In this document: one piece after another, positions 7,288-15,562 of the stretch | How positions within the stretch are numbered: the first letter of the stretch is position 1 | How the letters are laid out: each line of letters opens with the position of its first letter | From: an uncultured Austwickia sp. | GTDB taxonomy: Bacteria; Actinomycetota; Actinomycetes; Actinomycetales; Dermatophilaceae | Assembly: GCA_934678955.1 (NCBI GenBank) | Contig: CAKUSI010000029.1 | Span: 1-21,697, forward strand | Reading direction: 5' to 3' | Length of the DNA: 21,697 bases | The notes under the pieces: model-generated | What the model saw: the letters and a program-made list of their open reading frames with translations, nothing else | Told to the model about the DNA's origin: nothing | Database searches by the model: none | Program-made: the position numbers and the translations under genes

Positions 7288-8792
7288 CGCAGCCCCAGCT
7301 CACGTCGTACGAACTCGCGCGCGGCGACCTGCGCGGTCGGATCGCCACGATGCGCAGCGACGGCTGGCGCCTCGCGATGGTCGCGGCGCACGAGGACGGG
7401 CCGGGCGGCGGTCCGGCGACCGGGCTCCGGGTCGTCTACGTGCTGCTCAAGCCCGTCAACCAGCGCACCGAGCTGATCGTCCACGTCCCGCTCGACGACC
7501 CGTGGGTGCCCTCGCTCGCGGCCGAGGACTACGGGGCGAGCAGGTTCGAGCGGGAGATGCGCGACCTCTTCGGGATCGAGCCCCGCTCCCACCCGCAGCC
7601 GACCCCGCTCGTGCGCCACGCCCACTGGCCGGAGGATCACCACCCGATGCGTCGGGACGCCGGGCCCGCGGCGCCGGGCCCCGACGTGGCGGGCTTCCCG
7701 TTCCTTGAGGTGTCCGGGCCGGGCATCTACGAGATCCCGGTGGGCCCGATCCACGCCGGCCTGATCGAGCCGGGGCACTTCCGGTTCTCGGTGCTCGGGG
7801 AGACGATCGTACGGATGATGCTGCGGCTGTGGTTCGTCCACCGCGGCGTCGAGGCGCATATGGCCGGCCGCCAACCCGCCGACGCGATCGGGCTCGCCGA
7901 GCGTGTCAGCGGTGACACCGCGGTCGGGCACGCGCTGGCCTACGTCCAGGCGGTCGAGGCGGCGTGGGAGGTGCAGCCGCCGGAGGAGGCCCTGCTCGCC
8001 AGGGCCCTCCTGCTGGAGCTGGAGCGTCTCCACAACCACGTCGGGGATCTCGGGGCGATCGTCAACGACGTCGCGTTCGGCATCGCCCACCAGCACACGC
8101 AGCGGCTCCGCGAGTCGCTGCTGCGACACAACGCCGAGGTGACCGGCCATCGCCTGCTGCGGGGCGGGATCTCGATCGGCGGAGGCTCGCTGCGCGCCGG
8201 TGTCGACGTGGGGCTCATCCGCTCGGTCGCCGCCGAGGCGGAGCGGATCGTCGACCTCACGCTCACACACGGGGTGATCCGCAACCGGCTGACGGACACC
8301 GGGGTGCTCTCCCGCGACCAGGCGGCCCACATCGGCGCGCTCGGTTACGCCGCACGCGCGAGCGGCCTCGCCGTCGACGCCCGCGCGGACCACCCGTTCG
8401 TCGACCTGGGCCCTGACTTCGCGGTGGTCACCCAGGAGGACGGGGACGTGCTGGCGCGGTACGTCGTCCGCGCGCGCGAGATCGCCGTCAGCGCGCGGCT
8501 GGTGACCGCGCTCGCCGCCGAGCTGGGCAACGGCATGGGAGTCACCCCACCGCCGGGCACCGCCACGCTGCGGCGCTCGGGCTCCGGCGTAGGCGTGGTG
8601 GAGGCGTGGCGGGGCACCCTGGTGCACCGGGTGGAGCTATCGGCCAACGGTCGGCTCACGCGGGTGAAGATCGTCGACCCGTCGTGGTTCACCTGGCCGG
8701 CCCTGCCGGTCGCGTTGGCGGACACGATCGTCCCGGACTTCCCGCTGGTCAACAAGAGCTTCAACCTCAGCTACGCCGGCAACGACCTGTAG
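7284..8792 (+). CDS. Ehr large subunit (fused NuoC-NuoD/HycE-like) lacking the NiFe site
   Basis: This 502-residue fusion starts at the ATG overlapping the preceding stop. Residues 1-125 are NuoC-like (AEDYGASRFEREMRDLFGIE at 80-99, then PEDHHPMRRD). Residues 145-502 are NuoD/HycE-like (VGPIHAGLIEPGHFRF 153-168, RLHNHVGDLGAIVNDVAFG 248-266). Group 4 hydrogenases bind NiFe with CxxC in 'ERVCGIC' and again in 'DPCxxC' near the C-terminus. Here these regions read ERVSGDTAVGHALAY (206-220) and VNKSFNLSYAGNDL (489-502). No cysteine is present anywhere in the protein. It therefore cannot be a Cys-ligated [NiFe] hydrogenase and belongs with the hydrogenase-related Ehr proteins. From memory of the locus, the mycobacterial counterpart is HycE (Rv0087). 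The substrate is unknown; quinone, as in NuoD, is one possibility. Confidence 0.9.
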   Translation: MTQPQLTSYELARGDLRGRIATMRSDGWRLAMVAAHEDGPGGGPATGLRVVYVLLKPVNQRTELIVHVPLDDPWVPSLAAEDYGASRFEREMRDLFGIEPRSHPQPTPLVRHAHWPEDHHPMRRDAGPAAPGPDVAGFPFLEVSGPGIYEIPVGPIHAGLIEPGHFRFSVLGETIVRMMLRLWFVHRGVEAHMAGRQPADAIGLAERVSGDTAVGHALAYVQAVEAAWEVQPPEEALLARALLLELERLHNHVGDLGAIVNDVAFGIAHQHTQRLRESLLRHNAEVTGHRLLRGGISIGGGSLRAGVDVGLIRSVAAEAERIVDLTLTHGVIRNRLTDTGVLSRDQAAHIGALGYAARASGLAVDARADHPFVDLGPDFAVVTQEDGDVLARYVVRAREIAVSARLVTALAAELGNGMGVTPPPGTATLRRSGSGVGVVEAWRGTLVHRVELSANGRLTRVKIVDPSWFTWPALPVALADTIVPDFPLVNKSFNLSYAGNDL

Positions 8793-8795
8793 CAA

Positions 8796-8819
8796 CTCAC
8801 GGCAACACACACCCGTGAG
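8796..8819 (+). terminator. Hairpin between the Ehr operon and the transporter gene
   Basis: CTCACGG (8796-8802) and CCGTGAG (8813-8819) form a perfect 7-bp stem with a 10-nt loop, 3 nt after the large-subunit stop. There is no U-tract. It could be a terminator, or an operator overlapping the -35 zone of a possible promoter with TACTCT at 8833-8838. Confidence 0.35.
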
Positions 8820-8832
8820 AAGGGGCTGGGCG

Positions 8833-8838
8833 TACTCT
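8833..8838 (+). promoter_or_regulatory. Possible -10 element for the Nramp-like gene
   Basis: TACTCT fits TANNNT and lies 50 nt before the start codon. No clear -35 is present. It would separate the transporter gene from the Ehr operon. Confidence 0.25.
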
Positions 8839-8887
8839 GCACTCACATTTGTCGCCGGGTGCCGCCCGGGTCGTCGAAGGAGCCGAC

Positions 8888-10309
8888 ATGTCCGCAACGG
8901 AGCGCGCCAGCGCCGTTGAAGCGCACGAGCGCACCCTGTCCAAGGACAAGGATCCCTACGTCCTGGATCCCGCCAATATCCAGGAGCCCCCTACCCATTG
9001 GAAGGGCAGCCTGCGGTTCCTCGGTCCCGGCATGATCACCAGCGCGGCGGTCGTCGGCTCCGGTGAGTTGCTCACGGCCACGACGCTGGGCGCGCAGGTC
9101 GGCTTCATGGTCTTCTGGCTCGTATTCGTGTCGACGTTCGTCAAGGTGTGGGTGCAGGTCGAGCTGGCCCGCTGGTCGATCTCCACGGGCAAGGCCGCGA
9201 TCACCGGCTACAACCAGGTGCCCCCGAAGATCCTCGGACGCGGCTGGATGGCGTGGCTCGTGCTGCTGATGTTCCTGCAGTTCCTCATCGGGCAGGCGGG
9301 CGTCATCGGCGGCAGCGCGCTGGCGTTCTCCATGCTGCTGCCGATCGGCGGGGACCCGTTCTCGACGCTCTCGATCGGCCTGTGGGTGCTGCTGCTCGTC
9401 GTCATCGCCATCGGGATCCATATCCTCAACCGCTACGAACTCGTCGAGAACATCTCGACCGTGCTGGTCGTGCTGGTCACCCTGTTCGCGGTCGTCGTGG
9501 TGTTCCTCGTGCAGTTCACGCAGTACCAATGGTCGATCGCCGACATCTCCGACGGGCTCCGCTTCCAGATCGCGGCCGGCTCGATGGGCGTCGCCCTGTC
9601 GATGTTCGGCATGACCGGCGTCGGCGCCGGCGAGATCACCGCATACACGTACTGGTGTGTCGAGAAGGGCTACGCCGCGTGGACCGGGCCGAACGACGGC
9701 TCGGAGGACTGGGTACGCCGCGCCCGCGGCTGGATCCGCGTCATGAAGATGGACGCCTGGGTGTCCTGGTGCATCTACACCGTCTCGACCGCGGCGTTCT
9801 ACATGCTCGGCGCCGCCGTGCTGCACCCGCAGGGGCTCACCCCCAAGGGGACCGACGTGATGAGGGTGATCTCGAGCATCTTCGACAGCACGGTCGGCGC
9901 CTGGGGCGGCACGCTCTTCCTCATCGGGGCGGGCGTCGCGCTCTTCAAGACGATCCTCGCGAACGTGCCCAGCCTGGGTCGCCAGGTCGGCAACACCCTG
10001 TCGGTCTTCGGCGCGTTCACGTGGACGGACATGGCCGTGCGCGACAAGTGGATGCGGATCATCATGGTCGTGCTCCCCATCACCTGGGGGCTGCTGGCCG
10101 TCGCCGTGAAGTCGCCCTTGCAGCTGGTCATCATCGCCGGCATCCTCAACGCCCTCTTCCTCATGGGCGTCGCCCTGTCCACGCTCTACCTGTCGAAGTC
10201 CGAAACGGATCCGCGGGTCAAGGACGGCGTCGTCTTCCACGGCCTGCTGTGGATCTCGGCGGTCGCGATCTTCGCGGTGGGCGTCATCTCCCTGCTCGAC
10301 CAGTTCTGA
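8888..10309 (+). CDS. Nramp-family (NRAMP/SLC11-fold) transporter with non-canonical metal motif
   Basis: This 473-residue membrane protein starts at the ATG at 8888, which has GAAGGAG at 8876-8882; an earlier in-frame start at 8849 has no ribosome site. A hydrophilic N-terminus of about 40 residues precedes the first helix, with roughly 11 helices following. The Nramp opening GPG is present (46-48). Where canonical members carry the metal-binding DPGN in TM1, this one reads GSGEL (57-61). Where they carry the TM6 MPH motif it reads GMTGVGAGEI (241-250). Canonical members import Mn2+/Fe2+ with protons. This divergent branch may have another substrate or coordinate metal differently. It is followed 25 nt later by a dehydrogenase, probably in one transcript. 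Confidence 0.85.
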   Translation: MSATERASAVEAHERTLSKDKDPYVLDPANIQEPPTHWKGSLRFLGPGMITSAAVVGSGELLTATTLGAQVGFMVFWLVFVSTFVKVWVQVELARWSISTGKAAITGYNQVPPKILGRGWMAWLVLLMFLQFLIGQAGVIGGSALAFSMLLPIGGDPFSTLSIGLWVLLLVVIAIGIHILNRYELVENISTVLVVLVTLFAVVVVFLVQFTQYQWSIADISDGLRFQIAAGSMGVALSMFGMTGVGAGEITAYTYWCVEKGYAAWTGPNDGSEDWVRRARGWIRVMKMDAWVSWCIYTVSTAAFYMLGAAVLHPQGLTPKGTDVMRVISSIFDSTVGAWGGTLFLIGAGVALFKTILANVPSLGRQVGNTLSVFGAFTWTDMAVRDKWMRIIMVVLPITWGLLAVAVKSPLQLVIIAGILNALFLMGVALSTLYLSKSETDPRVKDGVVFHGLLWISAVAIFAVGVISLLDQF

Positions 10310-10318
10310 TCGCGACCC

Positions 10319-10325
10319 AGGAGGT
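10319..10325 (+). promoter_or_regulatory. Strong ribosome binding site for the dehydrogenase
   Basis: AGGAGGT, a near-perfect anti-16S match, ends 9 nt before the ATG at 10335 and fixes that start. It is one of the few strong Shine-Dalgarno sequences in this window. Confidence 0.7.
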
Positions 10326-10334
10326 AGTCATCCC

Positions 10335-11360
10335 ATGAAGGCCGTTGTGGTCCACAGCCCCCGCGACCTGCGCGTCGACGACATCCCCGACCCCGTGTGC
10401 GGGCCCGACGACGTGCTCGTGGCGATGGAGTGGGGCGGCGTGTGCGGCTCTGACGTCGCTTACTGGCTCTCGGGGGTGTCGGGGACGGCGATCCTGAAGG
10501 ATCCGCTCGTGCTCGGTCACGAGGTCGCCGGGTACGTGGTGCAGGTGGGCCGCAACGTGACCGGCGTGCGGGAGGGCCAGCGGGTCACCGTGCACCCGGC
10601 CACGCTGGTCGGCGACCACTGCGTGCCCGCCGAGCTCGCGACCCGGACCAACCTGTGGCCGGAGGTCCGCTACTTCGGTTCGGCCGCCTTCCAGCCTCAC
10701 GAGCAGGGCGGCTTCTCGGCGCTGCGGGTCGTGCGTCCCGACCAGATCCGGCCGCTCCCGGACGGCGTCAGCACCAAGGAGGGCGCGGTCGCGGAGCCCT
10801 TCGGGGTCGCGCTCCACGCCGTGACCCGCGCCGGCGACGTGTCGGGTCGGTCCGTGCTGGTCAACGGGTGCGGACCGATCGGGGCCCTCGCCGTCGCAGC
10901 CGCCAAGGCGCGCGGGGCCGCCGAGGTGTTCGCCGCGGACCTCTCGCCCGCCGCCCTGGACATCGCCCGCGCGATGGGAGCCGACGCGGTGATCCGCGTG
11001 GCCGATGGGGAGGAGCTGCCGCGCGACGTCGAGATCGGTATCGAGGCGTCCGGGGCGGCCCGGGCCATCGGCGGCGTGCTGTCCGCGGTCCGTCGCGGCG
11101 GCGTGCTGGTGCAGGTGGGCAACCTGCCGGCCGGAGAGGTCAACGTGGCCCTCGGGCAGTTGGTCACCCGCGAGATCGACTACCGGGGCTCGTACCGCTT
11201 CGTCGACGAGATCTCCGAGGCCGTGGCCCTGATGGACGGGGTGGTCGACGTCTCGCCGATCCTCACCCACTCGTTCGCGCTCGGGGAGGCGCAGGAGGCA
11301 TTCGAGATCGCGGCGGACCGCTCGAGCGGGTCGAGCAAGGTGATGCTGCAGCTGTCCTGA
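10335..11360 (+). CDS. idnD: Zinc-type alcohol dehydrogenase, L-idonate 5-dehydrogenase-like
   Basis: This 341-residue medium-chain dehydrogenase resembles IdnD, which oxidises L-idonate to 5-keto-D-gluconate. Matching landmarks include RYFGSAAFQPHEQGGF (112-127) and RGSYRFVDEISEAV (284-297). Catalytic zinc ligands are kept: Cys37 (GGVCGSD), His62-Glu63 (GHEV) and Glu154 (AEPF). The Rossmann motif is GCGPIG (178-183), with Asp202 after strand 2 favouring NAD. The lobe that normally holds the structural zinc through four cysteines (CxxCxxCx7C) is replaced by VGDHCVPAELATRTNLW (92-108), which has one cysteine not aligned with any ligand. The preceding transporter lies 25 nt upstream. Substrate assignment is by family; another polyol or sugar acid is possible. 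Confidence 0.82.
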   Translation: MKAVVVHSPRDLRVDDIPDPVCGPDDVLVAMEWGGVCGSDVAYWLSGVSGTAILKDPLVLGHEVAGYVVQVGRNVTGVREGQRVTVHPATLVGDHCVPAELATRTNLWPEVRYFGSAAFQPHEQGGFSALRVVRPDQIRPLPDGVSTKEGAVAEPFGVALHAVTRAGDVSGRSVLVNGCGPIGALAVAAAKARGAAEVFAADLSPAALDIARAMGADAVIRVADGEELPRDVEIGIEASGAARAIGGVLSAVRRGGVLVQVGNLPAGEVNVALGQLVTREIDYRGSYRFVDEISEAVALMDGVVDVSPILTHSFALGEAQEAFEIAADRSSGSSKVMLQLS

Positions 11361-11363
11361 CGC

Positions 11364-11416
11364 ACGGGCCGGCGGCTCTCCTGGCGAGGCCTCCCGCAGC
11401 GACGGGTCCGGCCCGT
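11364..11416. terminator. Possible bidirectional terminator between convergent genes
   Basis: ACGGGCCGG (11364-11372) and CCGGCCCGT (11408-11416) are perfect 9-bp inverted arms with a 35-nt loop. They fill the gap between the dehydrogenase stop (11360) and the response-regulator stop (11421), which converge here. The long loop and absence of U-tracts keep this uncertain. Confidence 0.45.
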
Positions 11417-11420
11417 ACGC

Positions 11421-12185
11421 TCACCCACTGACCAGGCCGAGTTCGAGGGCGCGCAGGACGGCCCGCGTGCGGTCGCGCACGCCGAGCTTGAGCAGCACGC
11501 TGCTGACGTGGTTTTTCACCGTGCCCTCGGCCAGGTGGAGGGCGCTCGCGACCTCGCGGTTCGAGTAGCCGGCGGCGACCAGCCGCAGCACCTCCACCTC
11601 GCGCTCGGTCAGCGCGGGCGCGCCAGGCGGGTATGCCTGCCCGCCCTGGCCCGTCGGCGGCGCGGACCCGGCGGCCAGCCGGTCGAGCAGCGCGGCGGTC
11701 ACCGCCGGCTGCACCAGCCGACCGCCGGCGGCCACGGTCTGGATCGCGGACACGAGCTGTTCCAGCGTCACGTCCTTCAGCAGGTAGCCGCGGGCGCCCT
11801 CGCGCAGCGCCCCCAGCACCGCCTCGTCGTCGTCGAAGGTCGTCAGCACGAGCGCGGGTGGCGCCGGCCGGTCCGGGGTCGCGGCCTCGCGCAGGGCCCG
11901 CAGCGTCCCGATGCCGTCCAGCCGGGGCATCCTCAGGTCGAGCAACACCAGGTCCGGCCGGGTGCGCTCGATCAGCGGCAACGCGTCCACGCCGTCCGCG
12001 GCCTCGCCGACGACCTCGACGCCCCCGGCGATCGCGAGCAGGCTGCGGATCCCCTGGCGGACCAGGGTCTGGTCGTCGACGAGCACCACCCGGATCGGCG
12101 TCGACGACGAGCGCTCGGCACCCGCATCCGCACTCGCACTCGCACTCGCACTCGCACTCGGCGCAGCGTCGCCCGCCGCGGTCAC
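11421..12185 (-). CDS. NarL/LuxR-type response regulator
   Basis: The start is the GTG at 12185, which overlaps the kinase stop (GTGA) and follows a GGAGG; longer open-frame extension is a shadow of the kinase. The product has 254 residues. The receiver domain (about 31-150) has the acidic pair Asp37-Asp38, phosphoacceptor Asp83 in LLDLRMP, Thr115/116 and Lys137 in GYLLKD. The LuxR-type HTH is at about 190-250 ([20 protein letters not shown], then [16 protein letters not shown]). An Ala-Ser repeat (residues 11-19) precedes the receiver. It is expected to dimerise on phosphorylation by the adjacent kinase and probably controls the divergent ABC transporter. Confidence 0.93.
   Translation of the reverse strand: MTAAGDAAPSASASASASADAGAERSSSTPIRVVLVDDQTLVRQGIRSLLAIAGGVEVVGEAADGVDALPLIERTRPDLVLLDLRMPRLDGIGTLRALREAATPDRPAPPALVLTTFDDDEAVLGALREGARGYLLKDVTLEQLVSAIQTVAAGGRLVQPAVTAALLDRLAAGSAPPTGQGGQAYPPGAPALTEREVEVLRLVAAGYSNREVASALHLAEGTVKNHVSSVLLKLGVRDRTRAVLRALELGLVSG
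12130..12159 (+). repeat. 6-bp tandem repeat (x5) in the response-regulator gene
   Basis: GCACTC is repeated five times head to tail. On the coding strand it gives the Ala-Ser repeat before the receiver domain. Slippage would add or remove Ala-Ser pairs without changing frame. Confidence 0.92.
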
Positions 12186-13420
12186 GTCGCCTCCCCCGTC
12201 GTCACGGGCAGCCGCCCGACCACCCGGAAGCCCTCGCCGGGCGCGCTGTGCACGGTCAGGATCCCGCCGGCGGCCGCATACCGCTCCCGCATCCCCCGCA
12301 GCCCGTTCCCCCACCGCACGGGGCCCACCAGGCCGGGCCCGTCGTCGACCACCCGCACCACGACCTCTCCCTCCTCGCTGCGTAGGTCCACCTCGACGCG
12401 GTCAGCCCCCGAGTGCCGGGCCGCGTTGGTGAGCGCCTCCTGAACGCCATGGAACACCGCGTCCGCCTGGGCCATCGTGAGCGGCGGCAGGTCGTCGAGG
12501 TCGAGGCGTACGTCGAGCCCGGGGGTGGCCTCCGCGACCGCCCGCAGCCGCGCCGGAAGCCCGCCCTCAGCGCCGGTGTCGCCCGCCCCTTCCCGGAGGC
12601 GGCCCACCGCGGCCCGTACCTCCCCCAGCAGCCCCCGCGCGAGGTCGCGGCACTGGGCAACCGTCGCCTGCGCCGCGCTGCCCGCGGACACGTGTGAGGC
12701 GGCCTCCAGGTTGAGGGCGAGCGCGGTCAACTGGTGCCCCATGGTGTCGTGCAGGTCCCGGGCGATGCGCAGCCGCTCCGCCTCCCGGCTCGCCGTGGCC
12801 AGCCGGTCCTGGGCCTGCGCCAGCTCGGCATGCCGTTGCGCGAGTTCGCGGTTGGCGACGTCCAGCGCCTCCCGCGCCCGGCCCTCGCGCAGGGTGGCCT
12901 CGACCATCGCCACCGCGAAGAGTTGGAAGCCGCCGTAGGCCAGCGCCCAGACCAGCGTCCCTGCCGGCCCCTCCGCCCCGGCCCGTTCCAGGGCGAGCAT
13001 GATGACGGCCACCTGGGCCACCCCGACCGCGCAGGTCACGGCCAGCGGGGCGACGAAGGCGACCACGACGATTGTCGTGACGGCGAGGACGCCCGCCACC
13101 GAGTAGGAGGGCACCGAGAGGATGATCGCGCAGCCGAGCAGGAGGAGGACACCGCCCTGCCAGCGGGCCCGCGCGGGAGTCCAGTCGATCAGGGTGTCGA
13201 TCAGGAACACCACCAGGTAGGTCGCCATCATCACCCACCACGCCGCGGGCATGTGGGGCCTGACCTGGTCGTCGAGCAGCGCGGGCACGAGCACGGCCGA
13301 CCACGCGATCGCCCCGGCGATGACCGCGAGCACGCCGGTGGCCCCCTCGAAGCCCAGGTCACCGTCCGGCGGCGCGTCTCCCGCGGCCGGCTCGGTCCTG
13401 GCCGGCTCGGTCCTCCTCAT
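12182..13420 (-). CDS. Sensor histidine kinase (HisKA_3/NarL-type partner)
   Basis: A 412-residue membrane kinase. A hydrophilic N-terminus (1-26) precedes about six membrane segments (27-49, 59-79, 88-104, 107-123, 125-145 and 152-172). A coiled coil (about 175-215) leads into the HisKA_3 dimerisation domain with the phosphorylated His224 in [20 protein letters not shown]. The ATPase domain shows the N-box Asn332 ([16 protein letters not shown]), the G-box VVDDGPGL (357-364) and [17 protein letters not shown]. There is no recognisable extracytoplasmic sensor domain, so the signal may be sensed in the membrane, as in kinases that partner ABC exporters. It overlaps the regulator gene by GTGA. 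A second in-frame start is not needed. Confidence 0.93.
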   Translation of the reverse strand: MRRTEPARTEPAAGDAPPDGDLGFEGATGVLAVIAGAIAWSAVLVPALLDDQVRPHMPAAWWVMMATYLVVFLIDTLIDWTPARARWQGGVLLLLGCAIILSVPSYSVAGVLAVTTIVVVAFVAPLAVTCAVGVAQVAVIMLALERAGAEGPAGTLVWALAYGGFQLFAVAMVEATLREGRAREALDVANRELAQRHAELAQAQDRLATASREAERLRIARDLHDTMGHQLTALALNLEAASHVSAGSAAQATVAQCRDLARGLLGEVRAAVGRLREGAGDTGAEGGLPARLRAVAEATPGLDVRLDLDDLPPLTMAQADAVFHGVQEALTNAARHSGADRVEVDLRSEEGEVVVRVVDDGPGLVGPVRWGNGLRGMRERYAAAGGILTVHSAPGEGFRVVGRLPVTTGEAT

Positions 13421-13426
13421 CCCGCC

Positions 13427-13432
13427 AGGATA
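13427..13432 (-). promoter_or_regulatory. -10 element of a leaderless promoter for the two-component operon
   Basis: On the minus strand TATCCT (TANNNT) ends 6 nt before the kinase ATG at 13420, with no Shine-Dalgarno in between. This supports transcription starting at the start codon. Confidence 0.45.
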
Positions 13433-13566
13433 GGGACGCCTCGACGGCTCGCGGACGTGCCGGAGGTCACGGACGTGTGTGCCCCTCGGAGGGTGCCGAA
13501 CGTCATGGACAGGTCGTGACGACCGGCACGCGCGCCGGGGTCGGCTCGGCCGGGATCGTGGACGAC

Positions 13567-14549
<983 letters not shown>

Positions 14550-14553
<4 letters not shown>

Positions 14554-15431
14554 ACGCCACCCTCACCGACACCCCCCAGCCCGCGTCCATACCCCCCGCT
14601 CCGCCGGTGCCGCGCTCCCCCAGCCCCACCGCCCGCCCCTCGGGCGGCCGCCTGCGCCTGCTGGCCGGCCAGACCGCCGCCGAGGTCCGTCAGAACGTGC
14701 GGGCGCCGGAGTACGTGGTCGGGGTCGTCGCGGTGCCGGTCATCCTCTACGCGATGTTCGGCCTGTCCAACATCGGGGACGTGATGCCCGGCGGGACCGA
14801 CGTCGGGCAGATCCTGATCGCGTCGTTCGCTGCGTACGGCGTGGTCAGCCTCGCGATCTTCACCTTCGGCGTCGATGTGGCCGCAGAGCGGCGTCGAGGC
14901 TGGCTGCGCCGGTTGCGCGCCACCCCGATGCCGATGTGGGCCTACTTCGTGGGCAAGCTCGCGATGGCGCTGGTGTTCACCACCGCGATCACCGCCCTGC
15001 TCCTGGCCACCGGCCGGGTGGGTGGCGTCTCGATGGAGGCGACCACGATGGCCCGGCTCCTCGGGGTCCTGCTGCTCGGCACGCTGGCGTTCGCGCCGCT
15101 GGGCTTCGCGCTCGCGTTCCTGGCCACGCCGAAGGCCGCCACCGCCATCGGCAACCTGATCTTCCTGCCGCTGTCGTTCTGCTCCGGATTCTTCATGCCG
15201 CTGCGGACGCTGCCGGAGGTGCTGCAGACGCTGGCGGGCTACCTGCCGACGTACCACTTCGGCCACCTCGTGTGGGCCCAAGTCGCGCCCGCGCAGGACG
15301 TGAGCGCGCTGACCGGCGAGGCCGACGGTTCGCTGGCCGGTCACGCCGCCATCGTGGTCGCCACGGCGGTCCTCTGCGCGGGTCTTGCCGCCTGGGGGTA
15401 CGTACGCGACGGGCGCCGCGAGCGCATCTGA
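14550..15431 (+). CDS. ABC-2 family transporter permease
   Basis: A 293-residue permease with a Pro/Ser-rich cytoplasmic N-terminus (1-40) and about six membrane helices. The family loop between helices 2 and 3 reads AAERRRGWLRRLRATPMPMW (roughly residues 111-130), and the region with helices 4-5 includes LPLSFCSGFFMPLRTLPEVL, the usual 'SG.f.P...lP..l' turn of ABC-2 permeases. It forms the membrane part of an exporter with the overlapping ATPase gene. The substrate cannot be inferred. The gene ends in a convergent region shared with the DUF4143 ATPase. Confidence 0.92.
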
Positions 15432-15451
15432 CCCGCGAGCGGGTATACCCG
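15431..15451. terminator. Overlapping palindromes after the ABC permease
   Basis: ACCCGC (15431-15436) pairs with GCGGGT (15439-15444), and a second perfect 12-bp palindrome CGGGTATACCCG covers 15440-15451. They begin at the permease stop codon. A tiny terminator hairpin is one reading; a protein-binding site is another. No other features are seen in the rest of the 15432-15562 gap. Confidence 0.3.
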
Positions 15452-15562
15452 GCGTGGAACACCGTGTCACGAATCAATGACGGCCTCCTCTCGCACCTGC
15501 TCGCCCGCACATAGGGGCTGGTGACCGAGGGGAGCCACGACAGATCCTCGGGCTGGTCTCCG

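Noticed and set aside
7284..8792. Calling the operon a formate hydrogenlyase or hydrogenase-4
   Set aside because: The large subunit lacks every NiFe ligand and no formate dehydrogenase or maturation genes are present in the window. Hydrogenase names apply only by homology.
13477..13566. N-terminal extension of the ABC ATPase from GTG 13477
   Set aside because: The 30 extra residues do not resemble the family and occupy the divergent promoter region.
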